Shown piece by piece: positions 24,274 through 33,425 of a DNA stretch of 64,000 nt. The stretch is from contig NZ_JARUBO010000005.1 of assembly GCF_029626235.1 (NCBI RefSeq), positions 248,001-312,000 on the forward strand, given 5' to 3'. Positions within the stretch are counted from its first letter, which is position 1; the number at the start of each line of letters is the position of its first letter. Made by a program: the position numbers and the translations under genes. Origin of the DNA: Micromonospora sp. WMMD1120 (GTDB lineage: Bacteria; Actinomycetota; Actinomycetes; Mycobacteriales; Micromonosporaceae). The notes below the pieces were generated by a model. That model did not search any database. It had not been told where the DNA came from and saw only the letters and a program-made list of their open reading frames with translations.

Positions 24274-25905
24274 TCAGCGGCGGCTCTCGCCGCTGGTGAC
24301 CTCCTCGCGCTCCGGTCGGGGCTCGACCGGCGGGTGGCCCGGCGAGACCGGCGCCTCGACCGGACGCTCGATCGGGTAGAAGAAGCCCCGGATGGCCGGA
24401 CCGAGGGCCCCCAGGCGGTTCATCTTCTTCGGCACGACCCAGCCGACGTACTCCAGCTCACCGTGACCGTCCGCGTGCCCGTTGGACGCGCTGAGCGGCT
24501 GGTGCACCTCGACGAACCGACCGTCCGGCAGGCGTCGGATGATGCCGGTCTCCACGCCGTGCGCGAGCACCTCCCGGTCGTGTTGCTGCAGACCGAGGCA
24601 GAGCCGGTACGTGACGTAGTACGCCAGCGGCGGGAGCACCAGCAGGCCGACCCGACCCGCCCAGGTCATCGCGTTCAGGCTGATCTGGAACTTGTCGGCG
24701 ATCACGTCGTTGGCCCCGGAGAGCGTCAGCACGACGTAGAACGCGACGGCCATGGCGCCGACGGCGGTACGGGCCGGCGCGTCCCGGGGACGCTGGAGCA
24801 GGTTGTGGCTCTTGCGGTCCTTGAGCTGCCGGGCCTCCAGGAACGGATACATCGTCGAGAGACCCACCAGGATGCCGGGCAGCACGACGGTCGGCCAGAA
24901 CAGCGGCGGAATCACGTACCCGTCGCCGATCGGGATGTTGATCTCCCAGGCCGGCATGAGTCGGGTCGAGCCGTCGAGGAACATGACATACCAGTCGGGC
25001 TGGCTGGCGGCCGAGACCACCCACGCCTCGTACGGGCCGAACAGCCAGATCGGGTTGATCTGGAACAGACCGCCCATCAGCGCGATGACGCCGAAGACGA
25101 CCATGAAGAAGCCGCCCTGCTTCAGCGCGTAGCGCGGGAACATCCGCTCGCCGACCACGTTGCCGTTGGTCCGGCCGGGGCCGGGCCACTGGGTGTGCTT
25201 CTGCTTGAAGACCAGGCCCAGGTGGACGCTGATCAGGGCGACCAGCAGACCCGGGATGAGCAGCACGTGGGCGATGAAGAACCGGCTGATGATGATCGTG
25301 CCGGGGAACTCGCCACCGAAGATCGACGAGGTGACCCAGGAGCCGATCACCGGGATGGACAGCATGATCGCCGAGGCGATCCGCAGGCCGGTGCCGGACA
25401 GGCCGTCGTCCGGCAGCGAGTAACCGGTGAAGCCGGCCAGGAAGCCAACCCAGAACAGCAGCGAACCGATGATCCAGTTGGCCTCACGCGGCTTGCGGAA
25501 CGCGCCGGTGAAGAAGACCCGCAGCATGTGCACGACGATCGCGGCCATGAACAGCAGCGCCGCCCAGTGGTGCATCTGCCGCATCACCAGACCGCCCCGG
25601 ACGTCGAACGAGATGTCCAGGCTGGAGGCGTACGCGGCGGACATCGGCGTGCCCTGCAACGGCGCGTAGCTGCCGTCGTAGACCACCTCGGTCATCGCCG
25701 GCTCGAAGAAGAAGGTGAGGAACACACCGGTCAGCAGCAGCACGACGAACGAGAACAGCGCGATCTCGCCGAGCAGGAAGGACCAGTGGTCCGGGAAGAC
25801 CTTGTTCAGCAGCTTGCGCAGCGGGGTGGCCACTTGGAAGCGGTCGTCCACTTCCTCCGCGGCCTTGCCCGGCATCGCCGCAAGGTCAAGCTTTCGACGC
25901 TTCAT
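24274..25905 (-). CDS. qcrB: Cytochrome bc1 complex cytochrome b subunit (QcrB)
   Basis: A 543-residue membrane protein, cytochrome b of the actinobacterial bcc complex that oxidises menaquinol. Eight or more transmembrane segments are visible. Haem-ligating histidine pairs lie in MRQMHHWAALLFMAAIVVHM and in FFIAHVLLIPG ... ALISVHL. The quinol-site loop has WITSS-like VIGSWVTSSIFGG, followed by the C-terminal extension of about 120 residues that is typical of actinobacterial QcrB. The ATG at 25905 overlaps the qcrA stop by 4 nt. A strong terminator follows. This subunit is the target of known anti-mycobacterial quinol-site inhibitors. Confidence 0.96.
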   Translation of the reverse strand: MKRRKLDLAAMPGKAAEEVDDRFQVATPLRKLLNKVFPDHWSFLLGEIALFSFVVLLLTGVFLTFFFEPAMTEVVYDGSYAPLQGTPMSAAYASSLDISFDVRGGLVMRQMHHWAALLFMAAIVVHMLRVFFTGAFRKPREANWIIGSLLFWVGFLAGFTGYSLPDDGLSGTGLRIASAIMLSIPVIGSWVTSSIFGGEFPGTIIISRFFIAHVLLIPGLLVALISVHLGLVFKQKHTQWPGPGRTNGNVVGERMFPRYALKQGGFFMVVFGVIALMGGLFQINPIWLFGPYEAWVVSAASQPDWYVMFLDGSTRLMPAWEINIPIGDGYVIPPLFWPTVVLPGILVGLSTMYPFLEARQLKDRKSHNLLQRPRDAPARTAVGAMAVAFYVVLTLSGANDVIADKFQISLNAMTWAGRVGLLVLPPLAYYVTYRLCLGLQQHDREVLAHGVETGIIRRLPDGRFVEVHQPLSASNGHADGHGELEYVGWVVPKKMNRLGALGPAIRGFFYPIERPVEAPVSPGHPPVEPRPEREEVTSGESRR

Positions 25906-26996
25906 GGCCGCTCCCAGAAGTCAGGCCCGACGGTCTCGGTGTAGTCGGACTTCGCCACGAAGAAGCCCTCGGAGTCCACCTCGATCGGCAGCTGCGGCAG
26001 CCGCCGGCTGGCGGGGCCGAAGACAGGCCGGGCGTTGTCGGTGATCAGGAACTGGGACTGGTGGCACGGGCAGAGCAGCCGGTTGGTCTGCTGCTCGTAC
26101 AGGCTCGCCGGGCAACCGGCGTGCGTGCAGATCTTGGAGAACGCCGCGTAGTTGCCCCACATGTAGTCGCCGTGGCCGACGTCGGGGCGCGAGTTGGCCT
26201 CGCGGGACTTCTGGGCGTCCGAGTCGCGCAGGTGGATCAGCAGCGTCGGCGAGTCGGCGTGCAGGTTGCTCACGCCGTGGTCGATGCCCGGGAAGACAGT
26301 GAGCTGGCCACCGGCACTGATGTCCGCCGGGCGAACCGGACGGCCGTCCTCGCGGACCAGGCGGATCTTCTGCCCACCCTCGGCCGGGGCGAACCCGGTG
26401 GTGAACATCTGGTTGTTCTTGTGCGGCTGCGAGATCAGCCCACCGACCAGCGGGGCCGCGGCGACGGCGGCGACCGGCGCGAGACCGGCCAGCAGCGAGA
26501 TGCCGAGCAGCGGGCGACGCTTCACGCCCAGCTCGTCCGCCATGTAGAGCATGGTCTGGCCGGTGATGGTGCGGCCGTCGGCATCCACCGCGCCCTCGTG
26601 CCGGTCCTGGATCGAGACCTCCTTGGGCAGCAACTTCTTGCCCCAGGTCAGGATGCCGAAGCCGACGGCGAGCAGCGCCACGCCGAGGGTGAGGCCGAGC
26701 AGCGGGGTGTAGAACTTGTCGCCGCCGCGACCCGCCTCGTACTTCCACGGCCACCAGATGTAGATGGCCAGGAAGGCGGTCGCGGCCAGGCCGGTGATCA
26801 GGAAGAAGCCGGCGACCACCCGGGTCAGCCGACGCTCCGCCTTGGTGCCCGGCAGCACCTGCGGCTCGTAGTGGACGATCTCGATGTCGTCCCGACGCGC
26901 GCCTTCCCGAACGATGTCGAACCGGGTCAGCCTGGGGTCGTTCACGTCGAGCGGCTCCTGGCCCTGCGGGGCCTGGTGCTCGGTGTGGGTGCTCAT
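25902..26996 (-). CDS. qcrA: Rieske iron-sulfur subunit of cytochrome bc1 complex (QcrA)
   Basis: A 364-residue Rieske protein carrying a [2Fe-2S] cluster that passes electrons from menaquinol to QcrC. About 60 cytoplasmic residues precede three hydrophobic segments (for example VVAGFFLITGLAATAFLAIY), the actinobacterial arrangement. Cluster ligands are C290 and H292 in CTHAGCPASLY and C309 and H312 in CPCHQSQF; the extra cysteines form the usual disulfide. The ATG is at 26996. It lies between qcrC (64-nt gap) and qcrB (4-nt overlap). Confidence 0.96.
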   Translation of the reverse strand: MSTHTEHQAPQGQEPLDVNDPRLTRFDIVREGARRDDIEIVHYEPQVLPGTKAERRLTRVVAGFFLITGLAATAFLAIYIWWPWKYEAGRGGDKFYTPLLGLTLGVALLAVGFGILTWGKKLLPKEVSIQDRHEGAVDADGRTITGQTMLYMADELGVKRRPLLGISLLAGLAPVAAVAAAPLVGGLISQPHKNNQMFTTGFAPAEGGQKIRLVREDGRPVRPADISAGGQLTVFPGIDHGVSNLHADSPTLLIHLRDSDAQKSREANSRPDVGHGDYMWGNYAAFSKICTHAGCPASLYEQQTNRLLCPCHQSQFLITDNARPVFGPASRRLPQLPIEVDSEGFFVAKSDYTETVGPDFWERP

Positions 26997-27060
26997 GCCG
27001 TCACCTCGCTACGGGTGGCGCCGAGCGGCACCACGGCACTGATTCGGATGCTCCGCTCGG

Positions 27061-27897
27061 TCACGACTTACCCGCAATCCACAGGCTAGCGAAGACGAGC
27101 GCCACAATGCCAACCAGGAAGATCGCCAGGCCCTCGGTGGAGGGGCCGTACCGACCCAGGTTGAAGCCGCCCGGGTCCTGGTCGTGCTTCAGCGTCTCCT
27201 GGATGTAGGCGATGATGTCGGCCTTCTGCTCCGGCCGGAGCTGGTTGTCGCCGAACACCGGCATGTTCTGCGGGCCGCTCAGCATCGCCGCGTAGATCTG
27301 ACGGTCGGTCGCGGGGTGCAGGCTCGGGGCGAACTTGCCCGAGGAGAGCGCGCCGCCGCCACCGCCGAACGCGTGGCACTGCGAGCAGTTGATCCGGAAC
27401 AGCTCGCCGCCGGCGGCGATGTTGCCATCCTCACGGAGGTCGTCGCCCTCGGGCACGACCGGACCGCCGCCAAGCTCCTGGATGTACTGGGCCAGCTGAC
27501 GGGTCTGCTCGTCGGTGAAGACCGGCGGCTTGCGGTGGGCCTGGGCCTCCTGGCGGGCCAGCGGCATCCGCCCGGAGCTGACCTGGAACTCGACAGAGGC
27601 CGCGCCGACGCCGATCAGGCTCGGCCCGCGACCCTCGACGCCCTGGGCGTTGCGGCCGTGACAGGTCACACAGCTCACGTCGAACAGCGCCTTGCCCTCG
27701 GCGGCGGCACCGGTCAGCTGCGGATTGTCCTGCGCCTGGGCACCGGGGGCGAAGACGGTGTAAGCACCGCCGGCGAGCATCAGCGCGGCGATCAGCCGGA
27801 CCGCGGCGCCCAGCCGGCGGCGGCCCCTGCTGCGCGCGGCGGGCCGCTCACGCAACCGCGCGAGCAGACCGCGTCGGCGGTCGTTGTCAGAAGTCAT
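27061..27897 (-). CDS. qcrC: Diheme cytochrome c subunit of cytochrome bc1 complex (QcrC)
   Basis: A 278-residue membrane-anchored diheme c-type cytochrome. An Arg-rich N-terminus (RERPAARSRGRRRL) and hydrophobic segment at about 31-48 direct export; the haem motifs are C76VTCH80 and C171SQCH175; a C-terminal transmembrane anchor (GLAIFLVGIVALVFASLWIA) follows. This diheme subunit replaces soluble cytochrome c and hands electrons directly to the aa3 oxidase in the actinobacterial supercomplex. The ATG is at 27897. It follows ctaE by about 70 nt and precedes qcrA in the same orientation. Confidence 0.96.
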   Translation of the reverse strand: MTSDNDRRRGLLARLRERPAARSRGRRRLGAAVRLIAALMLAGGAYTVFAPGAQAQDNPQLTGAAAEGKALFDVSCVTCHGRNAQGVEGRGPSLIGVGAASVEFQVSSGRMPLARQEAQAHRKPPVFTDEQTRQLAQYIQELGGGPVVPEGDDLREDGNIAAGGELFRINCSQCHAFGGGGGALSSGKFAPSLHPATDRQIYAAMLSGPQNMPVFGDNQLRPEQKADIIAYIQETLKHDQDPGGFNLGRYGPSTEGLAIFLVGIVALVFASLWIAGKS

Positions 27898-27967
27898 GAG
27901 CGGTGTCCTTAACCGGTTGGACCTGTCTCAGGGGACGGAGCAGCAGCGCGGGGTGTGACGCGCAAGA

Positions 27968-28567
27968 TCACTGAAGCCAGTAGATCATGGCGTACAGCCC
28001 GATCCACACGACGTCGACGAAGTGCCAGTAGTACGACACGACGATCGCCGACGTCGCCTGCGCCGGGGTGAACCGGCCCATGGTCGTGCGGACCATGAAG
28101 ATGATGAAGGCGATCAGACCGCCGGTCACGTGCAGACCGTGGAAGCCGGTGGTCAGGTAGAACACCGACCCGTAACCGTCTTCGTTGATCTTGATGCCGT
28201 CCTCGACCAGGTGCCGGTACTCGTTCAGCTGGCCGAGGACGAAGATCAGGCCCATCACGAAGGTGACGGTGAACCAGCGCCGCAGCGCGTGCACGTCACC
28301 CCGCTCCGCCGCGAAGACGCCGTACTGGCACGTGACCGAGGACAGCACCAGGATCACCGTGAAGGTGGTCGCGTACGGGATGTTCAGCGCCTCGGTGTGC
28401 TTCTCCCACTGCTCCGGCGCTGCCGCGCGGATCGAGAAGTACATCGCGAACAGCGCCGCGAAGAACATGAGTTCGCTGGAGAGCCACACGATCGTCCCGA
28501 CGCTGACCATGTTGGGTCGGGTCAGGGAGTGGATCCGGCTCTTGTCAATGGCTGGGGCCGCAGTCAC
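27968..28567 (-). CDS. ctaE: Cytochrome c oxidase subunit III (CtaE)
   Basis: A 199-residue subunit III of the aa3-type oxidase with five transmembrane segments, starting at [19 protein letters not shown] and ending with the subunit-III motif [20 protein letters not shown]. The length is typical for the actinobacterial form. The GTG at 28567 is preceded on the leftward strand by AATAAT with a 6-nt gap, a possible leaderless promoter; no good Shine-Dalgarno sequence is seen. It is the first gene of the ctaE-qcrC-qcrA-qcrB operon and is divergent from the CtaG-like assembly factor. Confidence 0.95.
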   Translation of the reverse strand: MTAAPAIDKSRIHSLTRPNMVSVGTIVWLSSELMFFAALFAMYFSIRAAAPEQWEKHTEALNIPYATTFTVILVLSSVTCQYGVFAAERGDVHALRRWFTVTFVMGLIFVLGQLNEYRHLVEDGIKINEDGYGSVFYLTTGFHGLHVTGGLIAFIIFMVRTTMGRFTPAQATSAIVVSYYWHFVDVVWIGLYAMIYWLQ

Positions 28568-28662
28568 GCCGTCATTATTGCCCCTGACCGGGGCCGGCGA
28601 TCAGCGGGGTGGCAAACCTGCGCCTTCCGTGGCCCGAGCGTCAGGGTCCGCTTCGCCTGGCC

Positions 28663-28668
28663 TAGCCT
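28663..28668 (+). promoter_or_regulatory. Putative -10 element for leaderless CtaG-like transcript
   Basis: TAGCCT lies 7 nt before the GTG at 28676, with no ribosome-binding site in between. Confidence 0.6.
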
Positions 28669-28675
28669 GAAAAGC

Positions 28676-29596
28676 GTGCTGCACGTCGATCCGATCCTCG
28701 CCGCCACCTCGGCGCCGCCACCGTTCACCGTCGGCGCGGTGCTCACCGAGACCCGGCTGGACAGCTGGCTGGCCCTCGGCCTGGTGCTCGCCGCCGGTGT
28801 CTACCTCTACGGGGTGCACCGGCTGCGGTTGCGCGGCGACCGCTGGCCGGTCCTGCGTACGGTGTTCTTCCTCGGCCCCGGGTTGGGCGGCATCGCGCTG
28901 GTCACGGTGAGCGGACTGCACGCGTACGACACCGCTCTGCTGTCCGTGCACATGATCCAGCACATGGTGCTCTCCATGGTCTCGCCGATCTTCCTGGCGC
29001 TGGGCGCGCCGATGACGCTGGCGCTGCGGGCGCTGCCGGTCTGGCCGCGCAAGCGCCTGCTGGCGATCGTGCACAGCCGCCTCGCCCGGATCTACACCTT
29101 CCCGCTGGTGGCGTTCGCCATCTTCGTGGTCAACCCGTTCGTGCTCTATTTCAGTGACCTGTACCGCTTCACCCTGGAGCACGCCTGGGCACACGAGTTG
29201 GTGCACGCGCACTTCATCATGACCGGCTGCGTGTTCTTCTGGCCGCTGCTCGGCCTCGACCCGCTGCCCGGACGCTGGCCGTACCCGGCGCGGGCGCTGC
29301 TGATGCTGCTCTCCGTGCCGTTCCACACCGTGCTCGGTCTCACCATCATGCAGAGCAGCACGCTCTTCGGCGGCGACTGGTACCCGTCGCTCAACCTCGG
29401 CTGGGTCGACCCGTGGGAGGACCAGGTGGTCGCCGGCGGCATCCTCTGGGCCGGCGGCGAGTTCGTCAGTGTGACGATGCTCGCGGTGCTGGTGGTGCAG
29501 TGGGTCCGGCAGTCCGAGCGGGAGGCCCGCCGGGTGGACCGCGAGCTGGACCGCCAGGAGGCCCGCCAGCGCGCCGCCGACGCCGCGCCCGCGTGA
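28676..29596 (+). CDS. Cytochrome c oxidase assembly factor, CtaG (caa3) family
   Basis: A 306-residue integral membrane protein of the caa3_CtaG family with about seven transmembrane helices. Family-typical histidines occur in LLSVHMIQHMVLSMVSPIF and ELVHAHFIMTGCVFFWPLLG, which could bind copper. Members assist copper insertion into haem-copper oxidases. The C-terminus is a charged helix (REARRVDRELDRQEARQRAA). The start at 28676 rests on the upstream TAGCCT at leaderless spacing and on the loss of similarity further upstream. Its divergence from ctaE supports a role in oxidase biogenesis. Confidence 0.88.
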   Translation: MLHVDPILAATSAPPPFTVGAVLTETRLDSWLALGLVLAAGVYLYGVHRLRLRGDRWPVLRTVFFLGPGLGGIALVTVSGLHAYDTALLSVHMIQHMVLSMVSPIFLALGAPMTLALRALPVWPRKRLLAIVHSRLARIYTFPLVAFAIFVVNPFVLYFSDLYRFTLEHAWAHELVHAHFIMTGCVFFWPLLGLDPLPGRWPYPARALLMLLSVPFHTVLGLTIMQSSTLFGGDWYPSLNLGWVDPWEDQVVAGGILWAGGEFVSVTMLAVLVVQWVRQSEREARRVDRELDRQEARQRAADAAPA

Positions 29597-29702
29597 GCTG
29601 CGCGGACGTACGCCACGACGACCGCCGACGGGCGGGATGTCGGCTACGTCACGCCGACCGGTACGATCTGCGGGCAGCTACGAGGTGGAAGCGGAGTGCC
29701 GC

Positions 29703-30098
29703 ATGAGTGAGCGTCTTTGCACCGTCCTGCTCTACAGCGACGACCCGCAGGTCCGTGACCGGATGCGGCTGGCCATCGGCACCCGTCCCGCGCCCGGCCT
29801 GCGGATCGAGTTCGTCGACGCGTCGACCTACGCGGAGACGATCCGGCTGGTCGACGACTACGAGATCGACCTGCTGCTGCTCGACGGCGAGGCGAGCCCG
29901 GGCGGCGGCATCGGCATCGCCCGGCAGATCAAGGACGACCGCGACGACGCTCCCCCGACCTGCGTGGTGATCGCCCGCGCCGCCGACCGGTGGCTCGCCG
30001 CGTACGCCGAGGTCGACGCGACGTTGGTGCACCCGCTCGACCCGGTGACCACCGGCAGCACGGTGGCCGAGCTGCTGCGGGCGCACGCGCCCGCCTGA
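29703..30098 (+). CDS. Stand-alone receiver-like (pseudo-receiver) protein
   Basis: A 131-residue single CheY-like domain. It keeps the N-terminal strand [14 protein letters not shown] with acidic residues and the phospho-acceptor position D61 in [12 protein letters not shown], but the conserved Lys after strand 5 is replaced ([11 protein letters not shown], His at about 110) and no switch Thr is evident. It may therefore be a pseudo-receiver with altered switching. No output domain or adjacent kinase is present. The ATG at 29703 has AGCGGAG about 8 nt upstream. It precedes trpD by 79 nt, and a separate AGG-rich site serves trpD. Confidence 0.8.
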   Translation: MSERLCTVLLYSDDPQVRDRMRLAIGTRPAPGLRIEFVDASTYAETIRLVDDYEIDLLLLDGEASPGGGIGIARQIKDDRDDAPPTCVVIARAADRWLAAYAEVDATLVHPLDPVTTGSTVAELLRAHAPA

Positions 30099-30177
30099 CG
30101 TCCCCGTCTCCGGCTCATCGACGCGCCGGACGGGTCGGCTCCAGTCCACCCCACCTCGCACGCTCGGGAGGCCCGCC

Positions 30178-31224
30178 ATGGGCGATCGGACCTGGCCGCA
30201 CCTGCTCACCGCGCTGCTGCGCGGCGAGGAGCTGACCACCGCCGACACCGCCTGGGCGATGGACGAGATCATGGCCGGCTCGGCGAGCGCGGCACAGATC
30301 GCGGCCTTCGCCGTGGCGCTGCGGGCCAAGGGCGAGACCCCGTCCGAGGTGGCCGGGCTGGTGCAGGCGATGCTGGGCCGGTCGGTCCCGGTGGTGCTCT
30401 CCGAGGAGCTGCGGAACACCGCGCTGGACGTGGTCGGCACGGGCGGTGACCTCGCCCACACCGTCAACATCTCCACCATGGCGGCGCTCGTGGTGGCCGG
30501 CGCCGGCGTCCGCGTCGTCAAGCACGGCAACCGGGCTGCCTCCTCGCTGTGCGGCACCGCCGACCTGCTGGAGTTCCTCGGCATCCCGCTGGACCTCGGC
30601 CCGGAGCAGGTGGCCCGCTGTGTCGAGAAGGCGGGCATCGGGTTCTGCTTCGCGGCCCGGTTCCACCCGGGCATGCGGCACGCCGGCCCGGTCCGGCGGG
30701 AGGTGGGGGTGCCCACCTTCTTCAACTTCCTCGGCCCGCTGACCAACCCCGCCCGCCCCCGGGCCGGAGCGGTCGGCTGCTTCGACGCCCGGATGGCGCC
30801 GGTGATGGCGAGCGTGTTCGCGGCCCGGGGCGACTCGGTGATCGTGATGCGCGGCGAGGACGGGCTGGACGAGTTCACCACGGCCGCGCCGACCCGGGTC
30901 TGGGTGGCGCAGTCCGGCACCGTACGGGAGGCCGTGCTGGACGCGACGGACCTGGGGGTACCCCGGTCCACCCTCGCGGACCTGCGCGGCGGTGACGCCG
31001 CGTACAACGCCGCTGTGGCCCGTCGCCTGCTGGCCGGCGAGAAGGGACCGGTCCGGGACGCGGTGCTGGTGAACGCGGCGGCGGCGCTGGCCACCCAGGG
31101 CCCGCTCGACGGTGACCTGACCGAGGCGCTGCGGGCGGGGCTGACCCGGGCCGCCGAGTCGATCGACTCCGGCGCGGCCGCCGCGACCCTCGACCGCTGG
31201 ATCGAGACCGCCACCTCCGTCTGA
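30178..31224 (+). CDS. trpD: Anthranilate phosphoribosyltransferase (TrpD)
   Basis: A 348-residue enzyme that joins anthranilate and PRPP in tryptophan biosynthesis. The PRPP/Mg motif GTGGD is at residues 87-91, followed by NIST, the KHGNR loop at 115-119 and the second metal motif with conserved Asp-Glu in GEDGLDEFT. The full catalytic set is present and the length is normal. The ATG has GGGAGG 6 nt upstream. No other trp gene is in the window, as in mycobacteria where trpD also lies apart next to the oxidase genes. A hairpin follows. Confidence 0.95.
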   Translation: MGDRTWPHLLTALLRGEELTTADTAWAMDEIMAGSASAAQIAAFAVALRAKGETPSEVAGLVQAMLGRSVPVVLSEELRNTALDVVGTGGDLAHTVNISTMAALVVAGAGVRVVKHGNRAASSLCGTADLLEFLGIPLDLGPEQVARCVEKAGIGFCFAARFHPGMRHAGPVRREVGVPTFFNFLGPLTNPARPRAGAVGCFDARMAPVMASVFAARGDSVIVMRGEDGLDEFTTAAPTRVWVAQSGTVREAVLDATDLGVPRSTLADLRGGDAAYNAAVARRLLAGEKGPVRDAVLVNAAAALATQGPLDGDLTEALRAGLTRAAESIDSGAAAATLDRWIETATSV

Positions 31225-31280
31225 CCAGCCACACCTCCCCCGGCGTCACGGCGATTGATCGACGCGGGTTCCGTGAAGCC

Positions 31281-31306
31281 GCGGTGTCGGCAGGCTGGGA
31301 CACCGC
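31281..31306 (+). terminator. Hairpin downstream of trpD
   Basis: GCGGTGTC pairs with GACACCGC around a 10-nt loop about 57 nt after the trpD stop. It has no U-tract. Confidence 0.5.
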
Positions 31307-31406
31307 GTCATCAGGAAGGCCGGGTGGATCATCCGTCCTGAGCTGCGGTGTGGCCCGCTCGGCAACCGACGCGGGACCTCCGGGCGGAGATTTGTCGGAC
31401 CCGCGT

Positions 31407-31432
31407 GGAAAACTACAGGCGAGTAGTTCTCC
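31407..31432. promoter_or_regulatory. Inverted repeat upstream of the 67-aa zinc-ribbon gene
   Basis: GGAAAACTAC and GTAGTTCTCC form a 10-bp inverted repeat with one mismatch around AGGCGA, 64 bp before the start at 31496. A TTGTCG at 31393 and TACAGG at 31414 could be promoter hexamers overlapping it, so an operator role is possible. Confidence 0.4.
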
Positions 31433-31495
31433 GCTCCCGTCCGTGCGGTGTTGTCGCGTCCGGGGGCGGTTCGCCTGAGGTGAGAGGGGACGACG

Positions 31496-31699
31496 GTGTC
31501 GCACCGCGAGCTCTACTGCGACGTCTGCGAGGGCGTGGCACTGTTCGAGGTGCCGCCCTGCGTCGACGGTCACGGCATCGACTGTCCCGAGCTGATCTGC
31601 ACCGGCTGCGGCGCCGCCGTGGTGATCGCCACCTTCCCGATTCCGGTCCCCTGGTCGGCCGAGGGCCGACGCCACCGGCCCGCGCACCGCGCCGCCTGA
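31496..31699 (+). CDS. Small zinc-ribbon-like protein, 67 aa
   Basis: A 67-residue protein with six cysteines: CDVC (8, 11), C22, C30 and CTGC (35, 38), plus His26. The paired CxxC knuckles indicate a zinc ribbon. The tail is basic. The GTG at 31496 has GAGGTGAGAGGGG upstream at suitable distance. I do not recognise a characterised homologue; its position between trpD and the oxidase subunit genes gives no clear hint. Confidence 0.68.
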   Translation: MSHRELYCDVCEGVALFEVPPCVDGHGIDCPELICTGCGAAVVIATFPIPVPWSAEGRRHRPAHRAA

Positions 31700-31780
31700 C
31701 CCGTTCACCGGTCCGTCGGCCGCACCTCGCCGATCCGGCGTCGATCATCCAGCGGGACGGCACGGCAGCGCCCGGCACGA

Positions 31781-31816
31781 CGAAGGCCCGCTCCCTCGAC
31801 GGGGGGCGGGCCTTCG
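31781..31816 (-). terminator. Terminator after ctaF
   Basis: An 11-bp stem CGAAGGCCCGC / GCGGGCCTTCG lies 32 nt downstream of the ctaF stop on the leftward strand. Confidence 0.8.
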
Positions 31817-31847
31817 TGGCGTCGGTGGGGCGACGGCGACCTGTCGA

Positions 31848-32273
31848 TCAGTGCTCGGCGGTGCGCCGGGTGCCGCTGTAGTACTCGAACAGGAGCCCGC
31901 AGGCCGCGAAGACGACGGCGAGCAGGCCGGCGCCGATCAGCCAGTACTGCCAGAACACCATGCCGAGCGCGGCGATCGCGGCGGCCAGGGCCAGGCCGAA
32001 CGGCCAGTAGCTGCCCGGGCTGAAGAAGCCGACCTCGCCGGCGCCGTCGGCGATCTCGGCGTCCGCGCGGTCCTCCGGGCGCAGGTCGATCCGGCGGGAG
32101 ACGAACCAGAAGAAGCCACCGCACATCGAGCAGAGCAGGAACGACAGCAGCAGGGCGACGGTGCCGACCCACTCCACGCGGCCCGTCTCACCGTTCGTCC
32201 AGGCACCGTAGAGGATGGTGGCGCCGAAGAGGAAAACGGCGATGATCAGGAAGATACGCCACTCGGTCTTCAT
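31848..32273 (-). CDS. ctaF: Cytochrome c oxidase subunit IV (CtaF)
   Basis: A 141-residue actinobacterial subunit IV with four hydrophobic segments (for example IFLIIAVFLFGATILYGAW and LLLSFLLCSMCGGFFWF). It starts MKTEWRIF, typical of the family, and is the accessory subunit of the aa3 oxidase. The ATG lies 9 nt after the ctaC stop, so the two are cotranscribed. The catalytic subunit gene ctaD, which in Streptomyces lies between ctaC and ctaF, is not here; in mycobacteria ctaD is also elsewhere. Confidence 0.93.
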   Translation of the reverse strand: MKTEWRIFLIIAVFLFGATILYGAWTNGETGRVEWVGTVALLLSFLLCSMCGGFFWFVSRRIDLRPEDRADAEIADGAGEVGFFSPGSYWPFGLALAAAIAALGMVFWQYWLIGAGLLAVVFAACGLLFEYYSGTRRTAEH

Positions 32274-32282
32274 GCCGCTGCC

Positions 32283-33254
32283 TCAGCTTCCCGTGCGGGC
32301 CGGAACGTCGTCCGGGTTGAAGTTGTCCTGCGTCCGCCGGGTCTCGAACGGCTGCGTGGTCTCCGCGTACGGCTGCTCGCCGATCTCGGACAGCGCGTCC
32401 TGGGTCGACTTGCCGCTCTGCTTGGCCGCCAGGAACTGGTCGTACTTCTCCGGCGAGACCACCCGCAGCTCGAAGTTCATGAACGCGTGGTAGCTGCCGC
32501 ACAGCTCGGCGCAGCGGCCGACGTAGGCGCCCTCGGCGTCCAGGCTGGAGACCTCGAACACGTTGCGGATGTTGCCCGGCATGACGTCCCGCTTGAACAG
32601 CAGCTCCGGCACCCAGAACGAGTGGATGACGTCGCGGCTGGTCTCCTCGAACCGGATGGACCGGTTGGTCGGCAGCACCAGCACCGGGATGACCTCACTG
32701 GTGCCCAGCGTCGAGGCGGTGGTGCGGGCGTCCGGGCCCTGACCGTCGCGGTAGTTGAACTGCCAGTTCCACTTGAAGGCGACGACCTCGACAGTGACGT
32801 CCGGGTTCTTCGACAGCTTGTCCACGTCGGTCTGCACGATCGCCGTGTAGTAGAAGAGCACGGAGACGATCAAGATCGGCGCGATGGTGTAGAGGAACTC
32901 CATCGGCAGGTTGTAGCGGGTCTGCACCGGCAGGGTGTTGCCACGCTTGCGGTAGCGCACGACACACCAGAAGATCAGGCCCCACACGAACACACCGACC
33001 GCGAGCGCGGCGACGCAGGAGGCGATCCACAGGTCGTACATCCGCTTGGACTCCGGCGTGATGCCACCCTGCGGCCAACCGAAGCCGTCAAAGGTCTGAC
33101 CCACGTCACAGCCCGTGAGCAGGACCAGCAGCGCCACGCCACCGAGACCGAGCCCGGCCAAGCGACCAGCACCACGCCCCCGGCGTCCACCAACCCCCGG
33201 GGAAGCGCTGTGCCGTACGGCCGACGGCCGTACCTCCGAACTCCTTGCGACCAC
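32283..33254 (-). CDS. ctaC: Cytochrome c oxidase subunit II (CtaC), lipoprotein
   Basis: A 323-residue subunit II. The N-terminus has a basic region and a lipoprotein signal with lipobox LLTGC, then two transmembrane helices and the cupredoxin domain. The CuA site is visible as CAELCGSYHAFM with an upstream His in VIHSFWVPEL. It receives electrons from QcrC and passes them to subunit I. The GTG at 33254 has GGGAGG 9 nt upstream. A TAATCT on the leftward strand at 33329-33334 is a likely -10. It is divergent from the cysteine desulfurase gene. Confidence 0.95.
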   Translation of the reverse strand: MVARSSEVRPSAVRHSASPGVGGRRGRGAGRLAGLGLGGVALLVLLTGCDVGQTFDGFGWPQGGITPESKRMYDLWIASCVAALAVGVFVWGLIFWCVVRYRKRGNTLPVQTRYNLPMEFLYTIAPILIVSVLFYYTAIVQTDVDKLSKNPDVTVEVVAFKWNWQFNYRDGQGPDARTTASTLGTSEVIPVLVLPTNRSIRFEETSRDVIHSFWVPELLFKRDVMPGNIRNVFEVSSLDAEGAYVGRCAELCGSYHAFMNFELRVVSPEKYDQFLAAKQSGKSTQDALSEIGEQPYAETTQPFETRRTQDNFNPDDVPARTGS

Positions 33255-33328
33255 CTGGTCCTGCCTCCCTAGCGCGCCGCGGTGCGTCTTTCCTCAGCAC
33301 CGACGGCAAAGGCGTCACCGACGGTCGC

Positions 33329-33334
33329 AGATTA
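33329..33334 (-). promoter_or_regulatory. Candidate -10 element of the ctaC-ctaF promoter
   Basis: TAATCT on the leftward strand lies about 75 nt before the ctaC start, in the A/T-richest part of the divergent intergenic region. Confidence 0.4.
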
Positions 33335-33425
33335 CTCGACCATGACGGACTCGGCCGTGGTGGGGTCACTGTCCGCCCCCCATCGGGGGGATCATCGGCA
33401 TACCGCCGGGATAGCGTAGTGATCT

